This document shows, in pieces, positions 7,697 through 15,374 of a stretch of 40,384 nt of DNA (its first letter is position 1; each line of letters starts with the position of its first letter). The DNA lies in contig PALN01000074.1 of assembly GCA_002706405.1 (NCBI GenBank), positions 1-40,384 on the forward strand, read 5' to 3'. The DNA comes from Rhodospirillaceae bacterium. GTDB lineage: Bacteria > Pseudomonadota > Alphaproteobacteria > Rhodospirillales > Casp-alpha2. The translations under genes were made by a program, and so were the position numbers. The notes below the pieces were generated by a model. The model ran no database searches, was not told the DNA's origin, and saw only the letters and a program-made list of their open reading frames with translations.

Positions 7697-8641
7697 TCAA
7701 TCCTTGGGCTGGGCCTTCTCGCCCAGGCTGAATTCCTGGGTGCCCAGGGCTTCGGCCAGCCGTGTCTTGGCGCTGCCGGGGGGCAGAGGCTGCTGTTGCG
7801 TCGGCGCCGGGGCCCAGGCCGTCAGGGTCAAAATCCGGAAGGTCGCGGGGAAGCGGCCGTCGGCGTCGCGGTGGCGGTCTTCATACATCGCCAGGGCGCG
7901 GCTCAGCACGTCGCGCCGGCCCAGGCCCGCCTTGGCCTCGGCGACCGCATTGCTTTCGCCCATGGCGCGCAGGTCGTAGAGCAGCCGCATGGGGGTTTCG
8001 TAACTGACGGTGACCTGGTCGGCATCGACCACGGGCAGGGAAAAGCCCGCGCGCTGCAACAATCCGCCCAGATCCCGCACGTCGGCGAAGGGCGACACGC
8101 GGGGGCTCAGGCCGCCGCAGATTTCGATTTCGGCTTCGGCCAGGCAATCGCGCAGTTCGGCCAGGGTGCCGCCGCCCAGCATGGAGGCCAGGAACAGTCC
8201 ATCCGGCTTCAGCGCCTTCCGGATCTGCAGCAGCGCCCCCGGCAGGTCGTTGACCCAATGCAGGGACAGGTTGGACAGCACGGCGTCGAAGGTGCCCTCG
8301 GCGAAGGGCAGGAACTCTTCATCGGCGGCCAGGGTCGGCAGGCCGGGCATTTCGCCGTCGCGGGCACGGCGCGCCATGGCGGGGGACAGGTCGGCCTGGA
8401 TCAGGGTCTCGATCCCGCCGCGCCCCATGGTTTGGGGGCCGAACACCTGGCGGCCCATCTCGCCGCCGTGGCAGCCGAGGTCGAGCGCCAAGGGGAAGCG
8501 GTGGGTGATGTCGTCCAGGCGGTCGGCCAGGCGGTCGGCTGTTTCCTCGAACAGGAAGCCGTGGGCGTCGAGCTGGGCCGCCGCGCGGTCGCGGTGGTGG
8601 CGCACCTTGGCGCGATTGAACACATGGATCGTTTCGGTCAT
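7697..8641 (-). CDS. NDUFAF5-like SAM-dependent methyltransferase
   Basis: A 314-residue class I methyltransferase-fold protein. Motif I is ALDLGCHGGEMG and the later SNLSLHWVNDLPG matches the BioC/NDUFAF5 group. The C-terminal half carries MRLLYDLRAMGESN and FPATFRIL, which I recognise from mitochondrial NDUFAF5, an arginine hydroxylase that acts on a complex I subunit during assembly. So a role in respiratory complex I maturation is the best guess; BioC-type malonyl-ACP methyltransferase is less likely. The start is ATG at 8641 (an in-frame ATG at 8659 would overlap comF). Only 9 bases separate it from the diverging comF start. Confidence 0.85.
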   Translation of the reverse strand: MTETIHVFNRAKVRHHRDRAAAQLDAHGFLFEETADRLADRLDDITHRFPLALDLGCHGGEMGRQVFGPQTMGRGGIETLIQADLSPAMARRARDGEMPGLPTLAADEEFLPFAEGTFDAVLSNLSLHWVNDLPGALLQIRKALKPDGLFLASMLGGGTLAELRDCLAEAEIEICGGLSPRVSPFADVRDLGGLLQRAGFSLPVVDADQVTVSYETPMRLLYDLRAMGESNAVAEAKAGLGRRDVLSRALAMYEDRHRDADGRFPATFRILTLTAWAPAPTQQQPLPPGSAKTRLAEALGTQEFSLGEKAQPKD

Positions 8642-8650
8642 CGTATTTGT

Positions 8651-9475
8651 ATGACACATCGATCGCCCGGCATAAACGGCGCCTTTGATGGTGCCGGACC
8701 GGACGGCGGCGGCGCGCTCGCCGCCGGGTTGAAGACGGCCGGCCGGCGGCTGCTCGACGTCATCCTGCCGCCCCATTGCCTCGCCTGCGGCGGGGCGGTG
8801 GATGAGCCCGGCAGCCTGTGCCCGCCCTGCTGGGACGCCGTGACCTTCCTGGGGGCGCCGGCCTGTGCGTGCTGCGGCACACCCTTTGAATTCGACGCCG
8901 GGCCGGGGGTGCTCTGCGCCGCCTGCATCCGGCGGCCGCCGGTCTATGAGCGGGCCCGGGCGGTCCTGGCCTATGACGATGCCAGCCGGGGCATGATCCT
9001 GGGCTTCAAGCATGCGGACCGGACCGAGGCCGCCCCCGCCTTCGGGCGCTGGCTGGCCCGCGCCGGGGCGGACGTGATCGCCGAGGCAGATCTCATCGCC
9101 CCCGTGCCGCTGCATTGGACGCGGTTCTGGCGGCGGCGTTACAACCAGTCGGCCCTGCTGGCCCAGGCCTTGGCCCGTACGGTGCTGACCGGTGGCCGGC
9201 ATCTGCCGGTGATCCCGGATCTGCTGGTCCGCCGCCGCCGCACCCCGTCCCAGGGCGGCTTGGGGGCGTCGGCGCGGGCGCGCAACGTGCGCGGCGCGTT
9301 TCGTCTCAAGCCAAAGTTTCAGGCGAGACTGCGCGGTGCCCGCGTGCTGCTGGTCGACGACGTATTCACCACGGGGGCGACGGTCGAAGCCTGCGCCCGG
9401 GTCCTGCTGCGCGCGGGTGCGGGGGCGGTCGACGTGCTGACCCTGGCCCGGGTCGCGCGGCCGCGCGCGGAATAG
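8651..9475 (+). CDS. comF: ComF family phosphoribosyltransferase-like protein
   Basis: A 274-residue ComF-type protein. An N-terminal zinc-binding region with four CxxC-like pairs (CLAC, CPPC, CACC, CAAC at about 40-96) is followed by a phosphoribosyltransferase fold with the PRPP loop VLLVDDVFTTGAT (about 235-247). In naturally competent bacteria ComF helps DNA uptake; in others its role is unclear. The ATG at 8651 lacks a clear ribosome binding site and starts nine bases from the diverging methyltransferase start. It is followed by grxC and the nitrilase gene, a frequent alphaproteobacterial order. Confidence 0.9.
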   Translation: MTHRSPGINGAFDGAGPDGGGALAAGLKTAGRRLLDVILPPHCLACGGAVDEPGSLCPPCWDAVTFLGAPACACCGTPFEFDAGPGVLCAACIRRPPVYERARAVLAYDDASRGMILGFKHADRTEAAPAFGRWLARAGADVIAEADLIAPVPLHWTRFWRRRYNQSALLAQALARTVLTGGRHLPVIPDLLVRRRRTPSQGGLGASARARNVRGAFRLKPKFQARLRGARVLLVDDVFTTGATVEACARVLLRAGAGAVDVLTLARVARPRAE

Positions 9476-9561
9476 TGAGACGCGGCACCTTTCCACCGAC
9501 CGGCCCCGCCCTATATAAGGGAGGCGGAATGCCCCATGATTTGAGTCCAGGATCCGACAAC

Positions 9562-9825
9562 GTGACCAAGAAAATCGAAATCTATACCAGCCCCTTTTGC
9601 CCCTATTGCCATGCGGCCAAGCGTCTGCTGGCGGGCAAGGGCGTGACGTTTGACGAAATCGACGTGATGATGTCGCCGGCCAAGCGCAAGGAGATGTCGG
9701 CGCGGGCAGGGGGGGCGACATCGGTCCCGCAGATTTTCGTCGACGGCGACCATATCGGCGATTGCGACGGCATTCATGCGCTCGACGCCAAGGGGGCTCT
9801 GGACGTCATTCTGGGCCTGGGTTGA
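9562..9825 (+). CDS. grxC: Glutaredoxin 3
   Basis: An 87-residue dithiol glutaredoxin that reduces disulfides with glutathione. The active site CPYC is at C13-C16, followed by the TSVPQIFVDG loop with the cis-proline and a GDCDGIHALD glutathione-binding end. I chose the GTG at 9562, which has AGGA nine bases upstream and gives the normal family length. An ATG at 9529 with GGAGG-like bases before it would add 11 residues and cannot be ruled out. The nitrilase gene follows after nine bases, so they form an operon. Confidence 0.95.
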   Translation: MTKKIEIYTSPFCPYCHAAKRLLAGKGVTFDEIDVMMSPAKRKEMSARAGGATSVPQIFVDGDHIGDCDGIHALDAKGALDVILGLG

Positions 9826-9834
9826 GGCCGGATC

Positions 9835-10677
9835 ATGAGCACGACATTCACCGCCGCCCTGGTGCAGACCAATTCGGGCAACGACCCCGCCGCCAACGGC
9901 GACATGATCGTCGACCAGATCAAGGAAGCCGCCGGCATGGGGGCGGACTTCGTGATGTTTCCCGAGGTCGTGACCCTGGTCGAAACGGGGGCCAAGAACG
10001 TTGCCCCCAAGGTCACCTCTTTCGAGGCCGACCCCAACCTGCCGCGGTTCCGGGATGCCGCGCGCGATGCCGGCGTGTGGGTGCTGATCGGCTCCATGGT
10101 GGTCGAACACGAAACCCTGGACCGCAAGTTCGCCAATCGCTCGGTGCTGATTTCCGATAGGGGCGAGATCGTCGCCACCTACGACAAGATCCATATGTTC
10201 GACGTCGATCTGGAAAACGGCGAAAGCTACCGGGAAAGCAAGAGTTATGAGCCCGGCACCCGCGCCGTCGTCGCCGACACGCCCTGGGGCAAGCTGGGCC
10301 TGACCATCTGCTACGACATCCGGTTCCCGCACCTTCACCGCAGCTTGGCCCAGGCGGGGGCGGTGATGATCGCCATTCCGGCGTCGTTTACCCGGCCCAC
10401 GGGCCGGGCCCATTGGCATGTGCTGATGCGCGCCCGGGCGATCGAGACGGGCTGCTTCGTGTTCGCTCCGGCGCAGACCGGCGAGCATATGGATGGGCGC
10501 AAGACCTATGGCCATTCCCTGGTGGTCGACCCCTGGGGCGAGGTCATCGCCGACGGCGGCGAGGACACGGGCATCGTGTTGGCCGAGATTGATCTGGGTC
10601 TGGTCGGCAAGGCGCGGGCCAAGGTGCCGTCCTTGACCCATGACCGCCCGTTCGACGGCGGCGGCACGCCCAACTGA
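9835..10677 (+). CDS. Carbon-nitrogen hydrolase (Nit/omega-amidase type)
   Basis: A 280-residue nitrilase superfamily amidase. The catalytic triad is visible: E44 (FPEVV), K118 (YDKIHMFDV) and C159 (TICYDIRFP). The closest match by pattern is the Nit1/Nit2 branch, which includes omega-amidase and deaminated glutathione amidase. That fits its position directly behind the glutaredoxin gene, with a nine-base gap. In many alphaproteobacteria a DUF1178 gene comes next; here it lies about 4.7 kb away (15375) with other genes in between. Confidence 0.92.
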   Translation: MSTTFTAALVQTNSGNDPAANGDMIVDQIKEAAGMGADFVMFPEVVTLVETGAKNVAPKVTSFEADPNLPRFRDAARDAGVWVLIGSMVVEHETLDRKFANRSVLISDRGEIVATYDKIHMFDVDLENGESYRESKSYEPGTRAVVADTPWGKLGLTICYDIRFPHLHRSLAQAGAVMIAIPASFTRPTGRAHWHVLMRARAIETGCFVFAPAQTGEHMDGRKTYGHSLVVDPWGEVIADGGEDTGIVLAEIDLGLVGKARAKVPSLTHDRPFDGGGTPN

Positions 10678-10690
10678 ACCCATCACCCGG

Positions 10691-10786
10691 CTTGAAAAAA
10701 ATTAGAATTGTTGCAGCGCGGCAACCGTGGATCGGTTATACTGCCGACTAGCGAACTCGACACACAATTGTATGTTTAGGATAACC
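10691..10786 (+). promoter_or_regulatory. Putative promoter and dyad upstream of the OmpA-type gene
   Basis: The 109-base gap holds an A-tract (10695-10701), an inverted repeat GTTGC-N6-GCAAC (10710-10725) and TATACT (10737-10742), which is a good -10 match. The TTGCAG at 10711 would be 20 bases from it, longer than ideal, so the -35 is unsure. The dyad lies where a -35 would be, which suggests a bound regulator. Confidence 0.4.
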
Positions 10787-11842
10787 GTGTACCAGCTCAG
10801 GAAAATTCTTGCCGTCGGCGCCATCGCGCTCGCGGCCTTCGTCGTGACCGCTCCCGCCCAGGCACAGTCGCCGGGGCCGTATGTTTCAGGCGCGCTCGGG
10901 GTGACCCAGCCAAGCGACTGGGACATCACCGGTGGTACCGTCAACACGAAGCAAGAATCCGATCCGGGCTTCGCCGGCGCCATTGCGCTGGGCACGACGT
11001 TCTCCGACAACTGGCGGGCCGAGGGTGAACTGTCCTACAGCAACGCCAATGTGGATTCGTTCTCCGGCACCAATGGGTCGGGCGAAACCTCGATGTTTGG
11101 GCTGATGTTCAACGGCTTGTACGACTTCAAAACGAATTCCCGATGGACGCCCTATATCGGCGCCGGTATCGGCGCTGCGGTGATCAAGGCGAGCGACCTG
11201 TCGCCGGTCGGCGGCTCGCGCATCTCGAAAAGCGATCAGGTGTTCGCCTACCAGGGCATCGCCGGTGTGAGCTATAAGATCGACGATCAGTTGGGCCTGT
11301 TCACGGAATACCGGTATGTCGGCACCGCGGACCGCGACCTGCGGACCGATTCCGGCATCGATGTGGAGTCCGATTCGGGCGAACACCGCATCATGGTCGG
11401 CCTGCGCTGGTCCTTCGGCGCGCCGAAGCCCATGGCGAAAGCCGAACCCAAGCCGATTCCCGTACAGGCCCCTGCGCCGAAGCCCGTGGCCAAGCCGGCC
11501 CCGGAAGCGCCGCGCAATTACCTGGTGTTCTTTGACTGGGACAAGGCGGATTTGACGGCTGACGCCAAGGCGATCATCCAGGCCGCCGCCGGCAACAGCA
11601 AGACCATGACCGTGACCCGCATCGAAACCACGGGCCATGCGGACAGGTCGGGCACGGACGCCTATAACCTGCGTCTGTCCAAGCGCCGGGCCGAAGCGGT
11701 GATGGGTGAGTTGACCCGCCTGGGCATTCCCGCCAACGAGGTCGTCGTGCGCTGGAAAGGGGAGCGTGAACCCCTGGTTCAGACACCGGATGGCGCCCGC
11801 GAGCCGCAGAACCGGCGCGTCGAGATCATTCTCAGCAAATAA
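10787..11842 (+). CDS. OmpA-type outer membrane beta-barrel/peptidoglycan-binding protein
   Basis: A signal peptide (KILAVGAIALAAFVVTAPAQA) is followed by a barrel-like domain (about 27-210) with alternating aromatic strands (TEYRYVG, RIMVGLRWSFG), then a Pro/Ala/Lys-rich linker (about 212-243) and an OmpA C-terminal domain with GHADRSG, LSKRRAEAV and NRRVEIIL. The aspartate and arginine of those motifs bind diaminopimelate, anchoring the outer membrane to peptidoglycan. I chose the GTG at 10787 because AGGAT precedes it; the ATG at 10772 has no such site and would only lengthen the signal peptide. It is followed by a terminator-like hairpin. Confidence 0.88.
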   Translation: MYQLRKILAVGAIALAAFVVTAPAQAQSPGPYVSGALGVTQPSDWDITGGTVNTKQESDPGFAGAIALGTTFSDNWRAEGELSYSNANVDSFSGTNGSGETSMFGLMFNGLYDFKTNSRWTPYIGAGIGAAVIKASDLSPVGGSRISKSDQVFAYQGIAGVSYKIDDQLGLFTEYRYVGTADRDLRTDSGIDVESDSGEHRIMVGLRWSFGAPKPMAKAEPKPIPVQAPAPKPVAKPAPEAPRNYLVFFDWDKADLTADAKAIIQAAAGNSKTMTVTRIETTGHADRSGTDAYNLRLSKRRAEAVMGELTRLGIPANEVVVRWKGEREPLVQTPDGAREPQNRRVEIILSK

Positions 11843-11845
11843 AAA

Positions 11846-11862
11846 GCCGCCCGTTGGGCGGC
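11846..11862 (-). terminator. Intrinsic terminator between convergent genes
   Basis: GCCGCCC-GTT-GGGCGGC forms a 7-bp stem with a 3-base loop. Read on the minus strand it is followed by TTTTTATTT, a standard Rho-independent terminator for the secreted hypothetical gene. Read on the plus strand, after the OmpA-type gene, it is followed only by CTGTCTTC, so it is weaker there. Confidence 0.75.
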
Positions 11863-11905
11863 CTGTCTTCGGGGTGGGGTTTCGACCCGCGCTGATCGTC
11901 GATGA

Positions 11906-12496
11906 TTAATCGTCGAGGACAGGCTTTCCGGCGGCGGTATCCATGGCCGCGAGCGCTTGCGTGCTGGGCGTCGGCGTGGCCGAGGCCATCACGGAGCTGG
12001 TCGTCGGCGCGCCCTGGATATAGGCCAGAAGGCCTTGGCGCGGCTGGGCCTGAACTTCACGGAACACGCGGGCCATGGTCTGACAGTAGGTCGCCTGCGT
12101 CAGGCGCTTCAAAGATGCCCGGTTGGCCAGATGGGTGATGAAACGATTCAATTCCCGTTCCGCCCCGGCGCGGTAGACGCGCTGGAAAATGCCGCGCAAT
12201 GCACGGCCTTCGCGGACCAGTTCGTCCTGATGGCGGGTCACCACGGTATTGTATAGGGACTGCTGCTGGCAGCTGAGTGCGGCCACGGCCAGTTCGGCGC
12301 GGAACATGCGCATGCGTACGGCGTGGCTTTCCGCGGGGGTCAGGCAGGTCGTGGGCAGGCGGATGTCGGCGAAATCCTCGGCCTGAACACAGGCTGCCTG
12401 CGCCGTCTGGGGCGCAAACGCAACAACGGTCAGCGCGGCCACGGCGGCGGCTGCCATCAGATGTCGCTTCCACGAGTTAGCTGCGGATATTGCCAA
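11906..12496 (-). CDS. Secreted hypothetical protein with four cysteines
   Basis: I do not recognise a family. The product has a signal peptide ending at about PQTAQA, then a 160-residue, mostly helical, basic mature part with four cysteines (in ACVQ, TTCLTP, LSCQQQ and TYCQT), spaced to allow two disulfides in the periplasm. The C-terminus is Thr/Ser/Ala/Pro-rich. The TTG at 12496 was chosen because it supplies the positively charged signal-peptide start (WKRH); the ATG at 12457 would lack it. It is flanked by terminators on both sides, so it is probably transcribed alone. Confidence 0.65.
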   Translation of the reverse strand: MAISAANSWKRHLMAAAAVAALTVVAFAPQTAQAACVQAEDFADIRLPTTCLTPAESHAVRMRMFRAELAVAALSCQQQSLYNTVVTRHQDELVREGRALRGIFQRVYRAGAERELNRFITHLANRASLKRLTQATYCQTMARVFREVQAQPRQGLLAYIQGAPTTSSVMASATPTPSTQALAAMDTAAGKPVLDD

Positions 12497-12581
12497 GTCC
12501 CCGGACGCCCCTTTTGGCCCCTAAAATTCCTTAATTGCCCCGATCATGCCATCAAGGAAGTTACCATGCAACTAACGAACA

Positions 12582-12619
12582 GCGCCGCCGCCCCGGAGAG
12601 CAGTCCGGTGCGGCGGCGC
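12582..12619 (-). terminator. Terminator-like hairpin after the dioxygenase gene
   Basis: GCGCCGCCGC (12582-12591) pairs with GCGGCGGCGC (12610-12619), and inside it CCGGA (12593-12597) pairs with TCCGG (12604-12608). On the minus strand the hairpin follows the dioxygenase stop and leads into TGTTCGTTAGTT, which is moderately T-rich. Confidence 0.6.
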
Positions 12620-12641
12620 GTTTGGTCGAGTAATTGACGGC

Positions 12642-13532
12642 TTACGCGGTCTTCTGGACGGCGCCTTCCATGTAATCCGGATCCATGACCGTGGCGCGGC
12701 GCATGTCGCGGCGGTAGGCGTCCAGGTCATAAGGGCGGGCCCGGTGCATGGTGCAGCGGTTGTCCCAGATCACCAGATCGCCGACCTGCCAGGTATGGGT
12801 ATGGACGAACTGCGGCTGCGTTGCGTGTTCCATCAGGTCACGGATCAGCATGCGGCCTTCGGGCAGCGGCATGCCGACGATATGCGACGCGTGGGACGCG
12901 AGATACAGCGCCTTGCGCCCGGTCACCGGGTGGACGCGGACCAGATCGTGCTGAACCGGCGGCAGGGCGGCGCGTTCCGCGTCGGAAAACTCGGTGAAGC
13001 CCAATTGGGCGCGCGAGGTGGCGATGCAGTGCTCGGCCACCATGCCCTCGATCCGATCCTTCATCTTTTGCGGCAGGGCGTCATAGGCGGCGCGCATGTC
13101 GGCGAACTGGGTCTCGCCGCCCTCGGGCACCACCGTATGGGCATGCAGCAGCGAATATTTCGCCGTCACCTTTTTGAAGGACGCGTCCGTATGCCACAGC
13201 TGGTTGGCCAGCCCGAACATGCGGCGGCGGTCGTTGCGGTCCATCTTCTCGTTGTTCTCGTTCAGGTTCGAGATATCGACCAGCTTCGGGCCGATGCGAT
13301 CCTTGAGCCCGGTCTTGAGCAGCCTGTTGTCGGCATACAGGGGGCCGAACCGTTCGGCGAAGGTGGCCTGGGCGTCTTCATCCAATGTCGGGCCGTGAAA
13401 GATCAGGACGGCGTTGGTATCGATGGCGTCCTGGATTTCGGCGAAGGCCGCGTCATCCATGGGTTGGGACAGGTCGACGTTCTGGATTTCTCCGACGAAC
13501 AGCGGGTGCAATTGTTTCACGGTGACGGCCAT
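12642..13532 (-). CDS. TfdA/TauD family alpha-ketoglutarate-dependent dioxygenase
   Basis: A 296-residue Fe(II)/2-oxoglutarate dioxygenase. The iron triad is H114 and D116 (WHTDASF) and H263 (TMHRARPY); the positions match TfdA, the 2,4-D dioxygenase, almost exactly. The 2-oxoglutarate-binding arginine is one of R274-R279. Family members attack taurine, sulfonates, phenoxyacetates or other small acids, so the substrate is open. The ATG at 13532 follows AGGAGT at a proper distance; the longer frame back to 13574 was rejected. A LysR regulator diverges from it across 149 bases, which implies inducible catabolism. Confidence 0.9.
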   Translation of the reverse strand: MAVTVKQLHPLFVGEIQNVDLSQPMDDAAFAEIQDAIDTNAVLIFHGPTLDEDAQATFAERFGPLYADNRLLKTGLKDRIGPKLVDISNLNENNEKMDRNDRRRMFGLANQLWHTDASFKKVTAKYSLLHAHTVVPEGGETQFADMRAAYDALPQKMKDRIEGMVAEHCIATSRAQLGFTEFSDAERAALPPVQHDLVRVHPVTGRKALYLASHASHIVGMPLPEGRMLIRDLMEHATQPQFVHTHTWQVGDLVIWDNRCTMHRARPYDLDAYRRDMRRATVMDPDYMEGAVQKTA

Positions 13533-13650
13533 GGCGGACTCCTTGGATTGGCAGTTTCCCCAAACGCGCGGCATCCGTCATTGCGGGCCGGCGATTTGTC
13601 CGATTTGACAAGGGCCTATGGATAATGTCGAATTCAAAATGTTAGCCACT

Positions 13651-13667
13651 CATAACAAAATATTATG
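13651..13667. promoter_or_regulatory. LysR-type binding box
   Basis: CATAA-N7-TTATG is a perfect inverted repeat (CATAACAAAATATTATG) with the T-N11-A core used by LysR-type regulators (T at 13653, A at 13665). It lies in the AT-rich gap between the diverging dioxygenase and LysR genes, 15 bases before the regulator start, where an autoregulatory site would be expected. Confidence 0.6.
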
Positions 13668-13681
13668 GGGTTTGCCTGCTC

Positions 13682-14596
13682 ATGCGGCTCAATCTGCGAC
13701 AAATCGAAGCTTTCCGCGCCGTGTTTCAGACCGGCAGCATGACCGCCGCCGGGAGCCTGATGGGCATCACCCAGCCGGCGGTCAGCCGCCTGATCCGGGA
13801 CCTGGAGGCGGAAATCGGCCTGCCCCTGTTTGAGCGCGCCGCCGGCCGGGTGATCGCCACGCCCGACGCCGTGGCCCTGTTCCGTGAGGTCGAACGCAGT
13901 TTTCACGGCCTTGACCGGGTCGCGCGGGCGGCGGCGGAACTGCGTCAGCGCCGCCAGGGAGAATTGCGCATCGCCGCCTCGGTGGCGCCGTCGTTCTTCT
14001 GTTTGCCGCCGGTCATCCGCGCCTTTCACGCGGTCTGGCCGGGGGTGGCCTTATCACTCAAGACCGGCACCTCGCCCGAAGTTCTGGACCTGGTCGCCAT
14101 GCAGCAATGTGATCTGGGCGTCGCCGTGGTGCCGGCCGACGCCCCCGGCGTCGTCACCCGCGCGCTGCCCGTGCACGAAGCGGTCTGTGTCCTGCCCGTG
14201 GGCCATGCCTTGGCCGTGAAAGACGCGGTCACGGCGCAGGACCTGGACGGCGTTCCCCTTTTGGTGTTGTCCGACTACAGCCGTCTGCAGCAACAGTTCA
14301 CGGCCTGCCTGGACGCGGCGGGAATCATCCCCAACGTGGTGTTCGAATCGTCGTTTTCGGCCTCGATCTGTCCGCTGATCGCCGACGGGGTGGGGGTTGG
14401 GGTGCTCGATCCCTTGACGGCCCGGGCGCATGACCGCCGGGGGGTGGTGCTACGCCCGTTCCGCCCGGCGGTGACTTATGAACTGAAGGCGGTGTTCCCG
14501 GCGGCCCGGCCGCTGGGCGAGCGCGCGGCGGCGTTCACCGACCTGTTACACCGCCATCTGGAAGAATTCGGCACCGAAATCGGGCAATCATCCTAG
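13682..14596 (+). CDS. LysR-family transcriptional regulator
   Basis: The 304-residue product has a winged helix-turn-helix at 1-60 (NLRQIEAFRAVFQTGSMTAAGSL and TQPAVSRLIRDLEAEIGLPLFER) and a periplasmic-binding-protein-like effector domain from about 92 to 290. It probably controls the diverging dioxygenase gene in response to its substrate or a related molecule. The start site has only a weak G-rich ribosome binding site. Its stop shares a CTAG with the facing methyltransferase gene, a 4-base overlap of convergent genes. Confidence 0.93.
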   Translation: MRLNLRQIEAFRAVFQTGSMTAAGSLMGITQPAVSRLIRDLEAEIGLPLFERAAGRVIATPDAVALFREVERSFHGLDRVARAAAELRQRRQGELRIAASVAPSFFCLPPVIRAFHAVWPGVALSLKTGTSPEVLDLVAMQQCDLGVAVVPADAPGVVTRALPVHEAVCVLPVGHALAVKDAVTAQDLDGVPLLVLSDYSRLQQQFTACLDAAGIIPNVVFESSFSASICPLIADGVGVGVLDPLTARAHDRRGVVLRPFRPAVTYELKAVFPAARPLGERAAAFTDLLHRHLEEFGTEIGQSS

Positions 14597-15204
14597 GACG
14601 GCGTCGGCATCAGGGGATGGGGTGCCGGTTCGCCGTCGTCGCGGGTCGAGAGACCCAGGTCATTGACGGCGCACAGCCGCTGCTTCACGCCGGAAGGGGC
14701 TTCGTCGGTCTGCCCGTGCTCATAGGCGACGACCTGCAGCCGGCCCCGGACAAGGTCCAGCAATTCACCCGAAGTCAGCAGGTGATCCGGATTGCGCGGC
14801 CGCCCGAAGGCCTCGTTGCCGCGGGCAAAGGTTTCGTACAGCAGCACCCCGCCCGGTTCGAGCGACCCGATCAGGCCGTCGAAATGGGGCCGGAACAGAT
14901 AGTTGCTGACCACGATGGCGGCGAAGGCACCGGCGGGCAGGGGCCAGGGCTTGCCGTCCTCCAGGTCGATGGCGACGACCTCGGCACGGTCGTCGTGGGC
15001 CAGGTCGGCCAGGGCCGAGACATCCTTGTCCACAAGCGTAACCGGATGGCCCCGGCCCAGAAAATGCCGGGCGTGCCGTCCGCCGCCGGCGGCAAGATCA
15101 AGCACCATCCCGCCCGAAGGACCGTCCTTGGGAGCCAAGGGGGCGAACCGCGTGACCCAGGTCGACGGTGCCTTGAACTTCAGATGGTGGGGCGTGTCGG
15201 GCAT
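14593..15204 (-). CDS. SAM-dependent methyltransferase
   Basis: A 203-residue class I methyltransferase. Motif I (VLDLAAGGGRHARHF) and the acidic end of strand 2 (LVDKD) are visible, and LYETFARGNEAFGRPRNPDHLL is a block I associate with a group of small proteobacterial methyltransferases of unknown substrate. The ATG at 15204 follows AGGAAA. It shares its stop region with the LysR gene. The substrate is not predictable. Confidence 0.8.
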   Translation of the reverse strand: MPDTPHHLKFKAPSTWVTRFAPLAPKDGPSGGMVLDLAAGGGRHARHFLGRGHPVTLVDKDVSALADLAHDDRAEVVAIDLEDGKPWPLPAGAFAAIVVSNYLFRPHFDGLIGSLEPGGVLLYETFARGNEAFGRPRNPDHLLTSGELLDLVRGRLQVVAYEHGQTDEAPSGVKQRLCAVNDLGLSTRDDGEPAPHPLMPTPS

Positions 15205-15374
15205 GGGGTGTTTCCTGGGTTTTCGTGGGCCGGTGATTCGGTTTTTGTTAAGCGTTTCATACTATGTTTCAGGGGGCAAAACGCCTATAACAGGCGCGAT
15301 TGGCCCCTGAAGGACGCTTTATGGCGTAATTTTACGGGAATTTCGGGGCCGGCGGCACAGAAAGAGTCCGAGCA

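Noticed and set aside
7121..8650. The long open frame running in front of comF on the plus strand.
   Set aside because: It is the shadow of sfsA and the NDUFAF5-like gene on the other strand; only the last 274 residues match a family.
12566..12637. A 23-codon ORF with a good AGGAAG site, seemingly a leader peptide on the plus strand.
   Set aside because: Nothing it could control follows on that strand, and it overlaps the hairpin that ends the minus-strand dioxygenase gene. The match to a ribosome site is probably chance.
13605..13633. TTGACA with TCGAAT 17 bases later as a lysR promoter.
   Set aside because: The -35 is perfect but the -10 is poor, and TAATGT lies at a wrong distance. Not strong enough for a feature.
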